Positions 1 through 6,563 of a stretch of 10,421 bases of DNA are shown piece after piece (position 1 is the stretch's first letter; each line of letters opens with the position of its first letter). This DNA comes from Alphaproteobacteria bacterium (GTDB lineage: Bacteria; Pseudomonadota; Alphaproteobacteria; Rhodospirillales; Rhodospirillaceae). Location: positions 1 through 10,421 of the forward strand of contig QKGW01000009.1 in assembly GCA_003250275.1 (NCBI GenBank), written 5' to 3'. Position numbers and translations under genes: made by a program. The notes under the pieces were generated by a model. It was not told the origin of the DNA. It did not search any database and saw only the letters and a program-made list of their open reading frames with translations.

Positions 1-21
1 CTCGAAACGGGTCCGCGGCGG

Positions 22-696
22 ATGAACGGCGCGCGGGCGGCATATGCGGCGCTCGCGCTGCTGCTCGCACCATTCCCCGCGGGGGCGTCCGCTCCGGTGT
101 TCCCCGATCTCGTGCTGCTGCCGCCGGAGGGCGGCAAGAGCATTGCGATGGCGCGCACCGAGGTGACCTTCGCGCAGTGGAAAACCTGCGTCGCCGCGGG
201 TGGCTGTCCGCGCGTCGGCGACGACGACGGCTGGGGGCGCGAGCGCTATCCCGCGATCAACGTGTCGTGGAACGACGCCAACGCCTACGCCCGCTGGCTT
301 TCGTCTACGACTGGGCGGTTCTGCCGCCTGCCGACGTCTACCGAATGGATCTATGCCGCGCAGGGCGGCACCAGCAGCCCCTACTGGTGGGGTGGGGTGA
401 TGGAACCGGGGATGGCGCGTTGCCGCGGCTGCAATCCCGGCCAGCCCGACGACGGTCCGGCACCGGTGGCGAGCTATCCGCCGAACCCCTACGGGCTCTA
501 CGACATGAACGGCAACGTCGGGGAATGGGCGCTCGATTGCGTCGCCCGGCGCGCGGGTGGCGGCTGCGTCGCGCGCGCGACCCATGGGGGCGCGTGGACC
601 TACTTCGCGGCGAAGGCGCAGGGGGAGGCGGAAACGCCGCGCCCGCCGAGCGAGCGCAGCTTTTCCATCGGATTTCGCGTGGTGTGCGAACCGTAG
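22..696 (+). CDS. Secreted FGE/SUMF1-fold protein lacking the FGE cysteines
   Basis: A 224-residue protein of the formylglycine-generating-enzyme (SUMF1) fold; its substrate and partner are unknown. The N-terminus is a signal peptide: MNGAR, a hydrophobic run, then AGA/ASA cleavage options near residue 22-24, so it is probably periplasmic. This supports the ATG at 22, although the frame is open to the window edge. Family marks are EVTFAQW (47-53), CVAAGGCP (56-63), PAINVSWNDANAYARWL (77-93), CRLPTSTEW (101-109), PYGLYDMNGNVGEW (156-169) and the closing SIGFRVV (215-221). True FGE enzymes have two copper-binding cysteines just after the GGS[FWY] turn. Here that turn is HGGAW (188-192) and no cysteine follows until C222, so sulfatase activation is unlikely. 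A binding or scaffold role, or another SUMF-type activity, is open. The remaining cysteines (57, 62, 101, 134, 137, 173, 182, 222) could form disulfides. It converges on the HTH regulator; no functional link is visible. Confidence 0.85.
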   Translation: MNGARAAYAALALLLAPFPAGASAPVFPDLVLLPPEGGKSIAMARTEVTFAQWKTCVAAGGCPRVGDDDGWGRERYPAINVSWNDANAYARWLSSTTGRFCRLPTSTEWIYAAQGGTSSPYWWGGVMEPGMARCRGCNPGQPDDGPAPVASYPPNPYGLYDMNGNVGEWALDCVARRAGGGCVARATHGGAWTYFAAKAQGEAETPRPPSERSFSIGFRVVCEP

Positions 697-706
697 TCGG
701 TGCGAG

Positions 707-722
707 GGCGGATTATTCCGCC
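707..722. terminator. Short hairpin between convergent genes
   Basis: A perfect 6-bp inverted repeat, GGCGGA-TTAT-TCCGCC, lies in the 16-base gap between the SUMF-fold gene and the convergent regulator and covers the regulator's stop codon. It could act in both directions. There is no U-tract on either side, so it is a weak terminator candidate at best. Confidence 0.25.
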
Positions 723-1093
723 GCCATCGCGGTCGCCAGGGCGCGGGCCATCTGGCTCAGGGCTTCCTGGTGCTTTTCGTTCGGAATCGCAGCGAAATTG
801 CGCGCGAGTTCCAGGCACATGCGCTGACGGTCGTTGAGTTCCGGCGCGCGGTCCTCCTGCAGACCGTCGAAGAAGAAGCTCACCGGCACGCCCAGCACCT
901 GGGCGATTTCGTAGAGACGGCCGGCGGAGATGCGGTTGATGCCGCGCTCGTACTTATGGGCCTGCTGGTAGGTCACGCCGATCATGTTGGCCATCTGCTG
1001 CTGGCTCAGGCCGAGCATGATGCGCCGCTCGCGAATGCGGGATCCGACGTGCTTGTCGGTGGCGTTCGCGCGATTGACGGGGTTCTCGCTCAT
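713..1093 (-). CDS. XRE-family HTH transcriptional regulator (PraR-like)
   Basis: A 126-residue cytoplasmic DNA-binding regulator. A Cro/C1-type HTH spans about residues 16-73: HVGSRIRERRIMLGLSQQQ, then IGVTYQQAHKYERG with the recognition helix near 41-50, then ISAGRLYEIAQVLGVPVSFFF. The short C-terminal helical tail (about 88-122) is probably a dimerisation or regulatory part. This layout matches small alphaproteobacterial regulators of the PraR type, which is a family-level comparison from memory. The frame stays open upstream to 1192, but the ATG at 1093 is chosen because AGGAAG (1103-1108) sits 9 bases before it and because the upstream extension is low-complexity and unlike the family. 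The gene is divergent from phbB across a 434-base gap, so autoregulation or control of phbB is possible but not shown. Targets are unknown. Confidence 0.88.
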   Translation of the reverse strand: MSENPVNRANATDKHVGSRIRERRIMLGLSQQQMANMIGVTYQQAHKYERGINRISAGRLYEIAQVLGVPVSFFFDGLQEDRAPELNDRQRMCLELARNFAAIPNEKHQEALSQMARALATAMAAE

Positions 1094-1213
1094 GGGGTCA
1101 CACTTCCTGACAACTGCACCGCGGGAGGCTCCCGGTCCTCGTGCGGCTTGCCGTGGGTGTCCGCCGTTGGTGTTTCGCGGTCCACCCTCCAAATCATCCG
1201 GCCGTATGCTTTA

Positions 1214-1243
1214 TTGAATTCCGGATTGCAGCGCAACAATAAT
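1214..1243 (+). promoter_or_regulatory. Candidate sigma70 promoter for phbB
   Basis: The -35 box TTGAAT (1214-1219, four of six consensus bases) is followed, after 18 bases, by the -10 box AATAAT (1238-1243, five of six). It is one of the few AT-rich patches in this stretch and points towards phbB. The start site would fall near 1250, giving a leader of about 280 bases, which is long. A promoter nearer to phbB is not obvious. Confidence 0.4.
1226..1236. promoter_or_regulatory. Palindromic operator candidate TTGC-N3-GCAA
   Basis: TTGCAGCGCAA is a perfect inverted repeat, TTGC-AGC-GCAA, lying wholly between the -35 and -10 boxes of the candidate phbB promoter. That is a classic place for a repressor. 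It resembles the CTGC-N3/4-GCAG sites reported for PhaR, the repressor of polyhydroxybutyrate genes in Paracoccus and Rhodobacter, with the outer bases changed. The divergent HTH regulator is an alternative ligand. The role is inferred from position and symmetry only. Confidence 0.4.
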
Positions 1244-1473
1244 CAGGGCGTGCTCGGGACCCGGACTCGAAGAACGCAGGGTTGGGGCGGGTTTCTCCGG
1301 AGGGTGTGGGATTTTCGTCACGCGCCTGCGGCGTTCCCGACTGGGCGACGTGCGGTTGTCGGTCTCGACTCGATTTTTCGCGGGCGGGAGCGCCGATCGG
1401 GTGGGGCGCGAGGCGATCAAGGCTGGCACCCGCGCCTGCGATCGCTTAGGTTTTTTCCCATCAACCTCTCTCT

Positions 1474-1494
1474 GCCCGGCGCCTTTGCGCGGGC
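1474..1494 (+). other. Imperfect hairpin in the phbB leader
   Basis: GCCCGGCGC and GCGCGGGC pair around a CTTT loop with a single bulged G, ending about 18 bases before the phbB ribosome binding site (GGAAGGG, 1513-1519). It may influence phbB translation. In DNA this GC-rich, such stems arise easily by chance. Confidence 0.2.
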
Positions 1495-1527
1495 GCTTCA
1501 CGCACATTCGACGGAAGGGTCTGGATC

Positions 1528-2256
1528 ATGAGCAAGGGTCGTGTCGCACTGGTTACCGGAGGCACGCGCGGCATCGGCCGTGCGATCTGCGAGGGCCTGA
1601 TGAATGGCGGATATCGCGTCGTCGCCTCCTACAACTCCAACGACGAGGCCGCCAACCGCTTCGCCGAGGAGACCGGCATCGCGGTCTACAAGTTCGACGT
1701 GTCGGACTACGCCCAGTGCGCGGACGCGGCGGCGCGGATCGCCAAGGAGGTCGGCCCGATCGACGTGCTGGTGAACAACGCCGGCATCACCCGCGACACC
1801 ACGATGCACCGCATGGACCGCGACCAGTGGGGCGCGGTGATCGACACCAACCTCTCGGGCTGCTTCAACATGTCGCACGCGGTGATCGAGGGGATGCGCG
1901 AGCGCGGCTTCGGGCGGATCGTCAACATCAGCTCGATCAACGGCCGCACCGGCCAGTACGGCCAGGTCAACTACGCCGCGGCGAAGGCGGGCGTGCTCGG
2001 CTTCACCCGCGCGCTCGCGCTCGAAAGCGCGGGCAAGGGGATTACCGTCAACGCTATTGCACCGGGCTACGTGGATACCGAAATGGTGCGTCAGGTCCCG
2101 CCTTCGGTGCTCGAAAAGATCGTCTCGCGGATTCCGATGGGCCGCCTCGGCCGCGCCGAGGACATCGCCCGCGGCGTGCTTTTCCTCGTGCACGACGGAG
2201 CGGACTTCATCACCGGCTCCACGCTCGATATCAACGGCGGCCAGCACATGGCCTGA
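1528..2256 (+). CDS. phbB: Acetoacetyl-CoA reductase
   Basis: This enzyme reduces acetoacetyl-CoA to (R)-3-hydroxybutyryl-CoA with NADPH, the second step of polyhydroxybutyrate synthesis. It is a 242-residue short-chain dehydrogenase of normal length for PhaB. Visible marks are the cofactor glycine motif TGGTRGIG (10-17), NNAG (83-86), N108, and the catalytic S136, Y149 and K153 (NYAAAK). GRTGQYGQVNY (139-149) carries the paired glutamines (143, 146) typical of PhaB rather than of FabG, and APGYVDTEM (178-186) follows. The ATG at 1528 has GGAAGGG 8 bases upstream. No phaA thiolase or phaC synthase lies beside it, so those genes must be elsewhere. uppP follows at 19 bases. FabG is the main alternative; the GQxGQxNY signature argues against it. 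Confidence 0.92.
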   Translation: MSKGRVALVTGGTRGIGRAICEGLMNGGYRVVASYNSNDEAANRFAEETGIAVYKFDVSDYAQCADAAARIAKEVGPIDVLVNNAGITRDTTMHRMDRDQWGAVIDTNLSGCFNMSHAVIEGMRERGFGRIVNISSINGRTGQYGQVNYAAAKAGVLGFTRALALESAGKGITVNAIAPGYVDTEMVRQVPPSVLEKIVSRIPMGRLGRAEDIARGVLFLVHDGADFITGSTLDINGGQHMA

Positions 2257-2262
2257 CCTCTA

Positions 2263-2278
2263 GGGGAGAACCCGATTG
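2263..2278 (+). promoter_or_regulatory. Strong ribosome binding site fixing the TTG start of uppP
   Basis: GGGGAG (2263-2268) lies 7 bases before the TTG at 2276. It is the only initiation codon that keeps the full first helix and the active-site region of UppP, so it decides in favour of the rare start codon. Confidence 0.75.
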
Positions 2279-3073
2279 TCGGATTGGCTGATCGCCGCGT
2301 TTCTCGGCCTCGTCGAAGGACTGACCGAATTCCTTCCGGTTTCCTCGACGGGGCATCTGGTTCTCCTCGTCGACCTGCTCGGTTTCCCCGCGCCGCCCGG
2401 CAAGACCTTTGAGATCGTCATCCAGTTGGGGGCGATCCTCGCGGTCTGCGTCGTCTACCGCGCGCGGCTGTGGCGCGCCACCGTGGGGCTCGCGAGCGAC
2501 CCCCACGAGCAGCGCTTCGTACGCAATCTCCTGCTCGCGTTCCTGCCCGCGATGGTGATCGGCGCGGTCGCCTATCCGTGGGTCAAGCGGCTGCTCGATT
2601 CGCCGATGGTGGTGGCGTGGATGCTGCTGCTCGGCGGCTTCGCCATCCTCGCGATCGAGCGCAGCGTGCGCGCGCCCAAGGTGTTCGGCATCTCGGCGCT
2701 GTCGCCGCGCCTGTCGCTCGGCATCGGCTTCTTCCAGGTGCTCGCGATGGTGCCGGGCGTGTCGCGCTCGGGCGCGACGATCATGGGCGCGCTGCTCGCC
2801 GGGGTGGAGCGCAAGACCGCCGCCGAGTTCTCGTTCTTCCTCGCGATCCCGACGATGTTCGCGGCGACCGTCTATTCGCTCTACAAGAACCGCGACGTGC
2901 TCGACTTCTCCAACCTCGGCCTGATCGCGATCGGCTTCGCGGTCGCGTTCGTCGTCGCCGTGGTGGTGGTGCGCGCGGCGGTCGGCTTCGTCGGCCGCCA
3001 CGGCTTCGCGCCGTTCGCCTACTACCGCATCGTCATCGGCGCGGTGATGCTGGCCGTGCTCTTCACCCGCTAG
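2276..3073 (+). CDS. uppP: Undecaprenyl-diphosphatase (UppP/BacA)
   Basis: This integral inner-membrane enzyme removes a phosphate from undecaprenyl pyrophosphate, recycling the lipid carrier for peptidoglycan and other envelope polymers. It is linked to bacitracin resistance. The protein has 265 residues, the usual length, with about eight hydrophobic segments. The signature EGLTEFLPVSSTGHL (14-28) supplies E14, E18, S24 and H27, matching the E. coli residues E17, E21, S27 and H30. The second signature, PGVSRSGATI (160-169), supplies R164. Translation starts at TTG with a strong ribosome binding site. It lies 19 bases after phbB and probably rides on the same transcript. Its TAG stop shares the tetranucleotide CTAG with the stop of convergent gloB. 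Confidence 0.95.
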   Translation: MSDWLIAAFLGLVEGLTEFLPVSSTGHLVLLVDLLGFPAPPGKTFEIVIQLGAILAVCVVYRARLWRATVGLASDPHEQRFVRNLLLAFLPAMVIGAVAYPWVKRLLDSPMVVAWMLLLGGFAILAIERSVRAPKVFGISALSPRLSLGIGFFQVLAMVPGVSRSGATIMGALLAGVERKTAAEFSFFLAIPTMFAATVYSLYKNRDVLDFSNLGLIAIGFAVAFVVAVVVVRAAVGFVGRHGFAPFAYYRIVIGAVMLAVLFTR

Positions 3074-3834
3074 AACGCGTCCTTGCGCTTGCGGATCTCG
3101 GCGAACACCGCGACCGGCGGCGCGTCGTCGAGGCCGAGGCGCTTGGCGATCTCGGGCTCGTCGGCGCGCAGAAACGGATTGGTCGCCTTCTCCACCCCGA
3201 GGATCGACGGCACCGTCGGCTGCTTCGCCTCGCGCAGCTTCGCGATTTCCTCGGCGCGCTCGGCGAGCGCGGCGTTGTCGGGGTCGATGCTGCGGGCGAA
3301 GCGCGCGTTGGCGGCGGTGTATTCGTGGCCGCAGTAGACCCGCGTTTCGTCGGGCAGGGCGCGCAGGCGCGACAGGCTCTCCCACATCTGCTCCGCGGTG
3401 CCCTCGAACAGGCGGCCGCAGCCGAGCGCGAACAGGGTGTCGCCCGAGAACAGCGCGTCGTCGGCGACGAACCAGTAGACGACGTGGCCCGAGGTGTGGC
3501 CGGGGGTCTCGAACACCACCGCGTGGGTCGCGCCGAGCGACACCGTCTCGCCGTCGGAAACCGCGACGTCGACGTTCTCGATCCGCCCGAGGTCGGCGAG
3601 CGGCGCGACGATGGTGCAGCCGGTGAGGTCGCGCAACGCCTGCGCGCCGGCGATGTGGTCGGCGTGGTGGTGGGTGAGGAGGACGTACGAGATCGTCCAG
3701 CCGTGCGCGTCGGCCGCGGCGAGGAGCGGACCGGCCTCGCCGGGGTCGACCGCCGCGGTGACGCCCTCGTCGGGTTCGTGCAGCAGATAGGCGTAGTTGT
3801 CGCCGAGGATCGGCACCTGGACGATGTCGAGCAT
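3070..3834 (-). CDS. gloB: Hydroxyacylglutathione hydrolase (glyoxalase II)
   Basis: This metallo-beta-lactamase-fold thioesterase splits S-D-lactoylglutathione into D-lactate and glutathione, the last step of methylglyoxal detoxification in the cytosol. The 254 residues match the family length. The dinuclear metal site is complete: THHHADH (54-60), H113 in PGHTSGH, D132 in FSGDTLFALGCGRLFEG, and H170 in CGHEYT. The C-terminal glutathione-binding part is present, with NPFLR (219-223). The frame is open upstream to 3891, but the ATG at 3834 starts directly with the conserved MLDIVQVPILGDNYAYLL and has GGAGG (3840-3844) 5 bases before it. It is divergent from a methyltransferase gene. E. coli gloB is likewise divergent from a methyltransferase-like gene (yafS), so the pairing may be old. 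Confidence 0.96.
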   Translation of the reverse strand: MLDIVQVPILGDNYAYLLHEPDEGVTAAVDPGEAGPLLAAADAHGWTISYVLLTHHHADHIAGAQALRDLTGCTIVAPLADLGRIENVDVAVSDGETVSLGATHAVVFETPGHTSGHVVYWFVADDALFSGDTLFALGCGRLFEGTAEQMWESLSRLRALPDETRVYCGHEYTAANARFARSIDPDNAALAERAEEIAKLREAKQPTVPSILGVEKATNPFLRADEPEIAKRLGLDDAPPVAVFAEIRKRKDAF

Positions 3835-3862
3835 GATCGCCTCCGTCGTGCGTTGATCCGTA

Positions 3863-3891
3863 AAGATATCCCCATGACCCCGGCGCCGCAA
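3863..3891 (-). promoter_or_regulatory. Candidate gloB promoter
   Basis: On the minus strand TTGCGG (3891-3886) is followed after 17 bases by TATCTT (3868-3863). This gives a leader of about 20-25 bases to gloB. Both boxes are partial matches, and the site interleaves with the candidate promoter for the divergent gene. Confidence 0.3.
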
Positions 3892-3902
3892 ACCGCTATC
3901 AT
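3874..3902 (+). promoter_or_regulatory. Candidate promoter for the methyltransferase gene
   Basis: ATGACC (3874-3879, four of six) and TATCAT (3897-3902, five of six) are separated by 17 bases. Transcription would start about 25 bases before the ATG at 3935. It overlaps the gloB promoter candidate, so the two genes could be co-controlled. Confidence 0.35.
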
Positions 3903-3934
3903 TTGCGCCGGTCTCGACCAGGAGCGAAGCCGCG

Positions 3935-4750
3935 ATGTGGCCGCACGTGAGAGATTTCCGCGCATTCTACGAGCGCGCCGAAGGGCGGCTGGTGCGGCGC
4001 GTGCTCTCGAAGCGCCTGCGCGAGGCGGTCGGCGACGTGCGCGGCAAGCGCATCCTCGCGATCGGCTTCGGCACGCCGTTCCTGCGCCCCTTCGTGGCCG
4101 AGGCCGAGGCTGTGGTCGCGGTGATGAGCGGTCTCACCGGCGCCCTGGTGTGGCCGCGCCGTGCGCCTTGCCGGGTGGTGATCGCCGACGAGACCGAGCT
4201 GCCGTTCGCCGACCGCAGCTTCGACCGCATCGTGCTCGTCCACGGGCTCGAATGGTGCCCCAATCCCCAGGCGATGATGCGCGATCTCTGGCGCGTGCTC
4301 GCCGACGACGGCCGTCTGGTGGTGATCGCGCCCAACCGCCGCAGCGTCTGGTCGGCGCTCGACCGCACGCCGTTCGGCGCCGGGCGGCCGTATTCGCGCG
4401 GCCAGCTCAACACCTTGCTGCGCGAGACCCTGTTCACCCCGGTGTGGAGCGGTGCGGCGCTCGCGGTGCCGCCCGGCAGCACCCGCACCTCGGTGGCGTT
4501 CGCGCGCCTCGCCGAGGGCATCGTCGCGCGCTGGTTCCCCGGCATCGCCGCGCTCACCATGGTCAGCGCGGCCAAGCAGATCTACGGCGTCACCCCGATC
4601 GGCAAGGCGAAGCCCGCTTCGAGTTTCGCCGAGGTGGTGGCCGGATCGTCGCGCCAGAGCGGCGCGCATCCGCGCCGCGGCAACGTCATTTCCCTAGAAG
4701 GAACACCGCGTCGACGCCGAGCAGGTTCGCCCAGCGGCTATCGGCGGTGA
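3935..4750 (+). CDS. Class I SAM-dependent methyltransferase, substrate unknown
   Basis: A 271-residue cytoplasmic protein with a methyltransferase-11 type Rossmann domain. The SAM loop is ILAIGFGTPFL (40-50). ADETELPFADRSFDRIVLVH (84-103) and WRVLADDGRLVVIAPNRRSVW (119-139) are the later core strands. A family-like tail with TPFGAGRPYSRGQL (145-158) and AAKQIYG (212-218) follows. The acidic residue that usually ends the second strand and holds the SAM ribose is not evident: the segment reads VVAVMSGL. AGGAG (3920-3924) lies 10 bases before the ATG. The last roughly 22 codons overlap the end of convergent metW and are arginine-rich and uninformative. The substrate is not predictable; the E. 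coli YafS context beside gloB is the nearest parallel. Methylation is inferred from the fold. Confidence 0.85.
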   Translation: MWPHVRDFRAFYERAEGRLVRRVLSKRLREAVGDVRGKRILAIGFGTPFLRPFVAEAEAVVAVMSGLTGALVWPRRAPCRVVIADETELPFADRSFDRIVLVHGLEWCPNPQAMMRDLWRVLADDGRLVVIAPNRRSVWSALDRTPFGAGRPYSRGQLNTLLRETLFTPVWSGAALAVPPGSTRTSVAFARLAEGIVARWFPGIAALTMVSAAKQIYGVTPIGKAKPASSFAEVVAGSSRQSGAHPRRGNVISLEGTPRRRRAGSPSGYRR

Positions 4751-5312
4751 AGCGCTGCACGTCGCCGTCGGCGTCGAGCGACACGCTCGCCTTGATCCGC
4801 ACGTCCATCGTCCGGCACAGGTCGACGAAATCGCGGATCGTGCAGAAGTGGATGTTGGGCGTCTCGTACCACGAATAGGGCAGGAGTTCGTTGACCGGCA
4901 TCCGCCCGCGGAGCGCGAGGTCGAGGCGGGTGCGCCAGTGCGCGAAGTTCGGGAACGAGACGATCGCGTGGCGGCCGATGCGCAGCATCTGCTCGACCAC
5001 CGCGCGCGGATTGTGGGTCGCCTGGAGCGTCTTCGAGAGGATCACGTAGTCGAAGGCGTCGTCCGGGTAGTCGACGAGGTCGATGTCGGCGTCGCCCTGG
5101 ATCACCGCGAGCCCGCGCGCCACCGCCTTCTGCACCCCCTGCATCGAAAGCTCCATGCCGCGCGCGTCGACCTCGCGGTGCTGCTGGAGGTAGGCGAGGA
5201 GCTCGCCGTCGCCGCAGCCGATGTCGAGCACGCGGGTGTGCGGGTCGATCATCTCGGCGATGATCTTAAGGTCGATGCGGAGGTTCGCGGAAATCGGGGT
5301 GGGCGCGATCAT
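4686..5312 (-). CDS. metW: MetW, methionine biosynthesis methyltransferase-like protein
   Basis: A 208-residue SAM-methyltransferase-fold protein that accompanies MetX and is associated with homoserine acylation in methionine synthesis. Its exact biochemistry is less certain than that of MetX. The SAM motif VLDIGCGDGELL (28-39) is intact, as are SKTLQATHNP (93-102) and the highly typical block FPNFAHWRTRLDL, LPYSWYETPNIHFCTIRDF (144-162). Length is normal. The ATG (5312-5310) overlaps the metX stop as ATGA, so translation is probably coupled. No separate promoter is expected. Its 3' end is overlapped for 65 bases by the convergent methyltransferase gene. Confidence 0.95.
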   Translation of the reverse strand: MIAPTPISANLRIDLKIIAEMIDPHTRVLDIGCGDGELLAYLQQHREVDARGMELSMQGVQKAVARGLAVIQGDADIDLVDYPDDAFDYVILSKTLQATHNPRAVVEQMLRIGRHAIVSFPNFAHWRTRLDLALRGRMPVNELLPYSWYETPNIHFCTIRDFVDLCRTMDVRIKASVSLDADGDVQRFTADSRWANLLGVDAVFLLGK

Positions 5313-6502
5313 CGCGACGCCTCCGGGAAGGCGAGACCGGCGCGCTCGGCGGCGCCGTCGAGGAAGCCCTTGATGGTCTCGTGCAACTCGGGCTCGTCGA
5401 GGAGGAAGGCGTCGTGCCCCTTGTCGGAGTGTACCTCGACGAAGCTCACCGACGCGGCGGCGGCGTTGAGCGCGCGCACGATCGCCTGGCTGTCGCGCGT
5501 CGGGAACAACCAGTCGCTGGTGAACGAGATCACGCAGAAGCGCACCGGGGTGTCGCGGAAGGCGTTGGCGAGGTTGCCGCCGTGCTCGGCGGGCATGTCG
5601 AAGTAGTCCATCGCGCGGGTGATGTAGAGGTACGAGTTGGCGTCGAAGCGCTCGACGAAGGTGGAGCCCTGGTGGCGCAGGTAGCTTTCGACCTCGAAGT
5701 CGGCGTCGAAGCCGAAGCCGACCTTTTCGCGGCCCTGCAGCTTGCGCCCGAACTTGCGGGTCAGCGCGGCCTCGGAGAGGTAGGTGATGTGCGCCGCCAT
5801 GCGCGCCACCGCGAGCCCCTTGTGCGGCACCCGGTCTTCGAGCAGGTAGCGGCCGTTGCACCATTCGAGGTCGGCCATGATCGCCTGCCGCCCGACCTCG
5901 TCGAAGGCGATGTTCTGCGCCGAATAGCGCGCGCACGCGGCGATCGGCAGGGCGCAGAGCACCCGCTCGGGGTAAGCCGCGGCGAACTGCAGCACCTGCA
6001 TTCCGCCCATCGACCCGCCGATCGCGGCGAACAGCCGTTCGATGCCCAGATGGTCGAGCAGGCGCGCGTGCAGCCGCACCATGTCGCCCACGGTGATCAC
6101 CGGGAAGTCGAGCATGTAGGGCTCGCCGGTGGCGGGGTTGATGCTCTTCGGCCCGGTGGTGCCCATGCAGCCGCCGAGAACGTTGGCGCAGACGAGGAAA
6201 TACTTGTCGGTGTCGATCACCTTGCCGGGGCCGATCAGGTTCGACCACCAGCCCGGCTTGCCGGTGAGCGGGTGCGGCAGCACCGCGTACTGGTCGCCGG
6301 TGAGCGCGTGGCACACCAGGATCGCGTTGGACCTGTCGGCGTTGAGGGTGCCGTAGGTGTGGTAGGCGACCTCGATCGGGCCGAAGCTCTCGCCGGAGTC
6401 GAGTGGCAGCGGCACGTCGGCGCACAGCGTCGCCGTCGCCTCGACGGCGTTGATGCGTTCGCGGAAGACGGCGTCGGCCTCTGTGGCGGATATGTTGGGC
6501 AT
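5309..6502 (-). CDS. metX: Homoserine O-acyltransferase (MetX)
   Basis: This alpha/beta-hydrolase-fold enzyme transfers an acyl group (acetyl or succinyl) to homoserine, the first committed step to methionine. The 397 residues cover the whole family. Marks are VCHALTGDQY (63-72), the long loop GPGKVIDTDKYFLVCANVLG (91-110) with GCMGTTGP, the nucleophile elbow GGSMGG with S164, D330 in FTSDWLFP, and H363 in KGHDAFL. The acyl donor cannot be settled by eye; CHALTGDQ resembles acetyl-CoA users. The ATG at 6502 gives a typical start. A TTG at 6529 in the same frame would add nine proline-rich residues. Neither has a convincing Shine-Dalgarno site. A candidate promoter with a perfect TTGACA lies upstream. 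No SAM-II riboswitch core is visible in the leader. metW follows, overlapping by ATGA. Confidence 0.95.
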   Translation of the reverse strand: MPNISATEADAVFRERINAVEATATLCADVPLPLDSGESFGPIEVAYHTYGTLNADRSNAILVCHALTGDQYAVLPHPLTGKPGWWSNLIGPGKVIDTDKYFLVCANVLGGCMGTTGPKSINPATGEPYMLDFPVITVGDMVRLHARLLDHLGIERLFAAIGGSMGGMQVLQFAAAYPERVLCALPIAACARYSAQNIAFDEVGRQAIMADLEWCNGRYLLEDRVPHKGLAVARMAAHITYLSEAALTRKFGRKLQGREKVGFGFDADFEVESYLRHQGSTFVERFDANSYLYITRAMDYFDMPAEHGGNLANAFRDTPVRFCVISFTSDWLFPTRDSQAIVRALNAAAASVSFVEVHSDKGHDAFLLDEPELHETIKGFLDGAAERAGLAFPEASR

Positions 6503-6535
6503 CTCGGGAATAGGCGTCGGCCTCGGCAAAAAATC

Positions 6536-6563
6536 TTGCGTAAACGAGGGACACAGCTAAGTT
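6536..6563 (+). promoter_or_regulatory. Weak candidate promoter for the chorismate mutase gene
   Basis: TTGCGT (6536-6541), 16 bases, then TAAGTT (6558-6563). Transcription would start near 6570, about 50 bases before the ATG at 6622. Both boxes are partial. The -10 overlaps the -10 of the opposing metX candidate, so only one polymerase could bind at a time. Confidence 0.22.

Larger units (their letters stand above)
1094..1527. other. 434-base divergent intergenic region
   Basis: This is the longest gap in the window. It separates the HTH regulator from phbB. It holds the regulator's ribosome binding site, an AT-richer island (about 1195-1245) with a promoter and palindrome, then about 280 GC-rich bases up to phbB that look like an untranslated leader. 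Open frames here have low-complexity, arginine/proline-rich translations and no recognisable start, so I do not call a gene. Confidence 0.6.

Noticed and set aside
1424..1439. Sigma54-like TGGCAC followed by CTGC upstream of phbB
   Set aside because: The distance between the GG and GC elements is 13 rather than the required 12 bases, and the second element is CTGC instead of TTGC.
1211..1507. 98-codon minus-strand frame in the phbB upstream gap
   Set aside because: The translation is low-complexity, rich in Arg/Pro/Ser, matches no family, and overlaps the promoter and leader signals of phbB.
3835..3891. N-terminal extension of gloB
   Set aside because: The added 19 residues are not family-like, and the strong ribosome binding site GGAGG serves the ATG at 3834.
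2470..4878. 802-codon plus-strand frame across uppP, gloB and the methyltransferase
   Set aside because: It is a stop-free shadow typical of very GC-rich DNA; the real genes in this span have complete family motifs in other frames.
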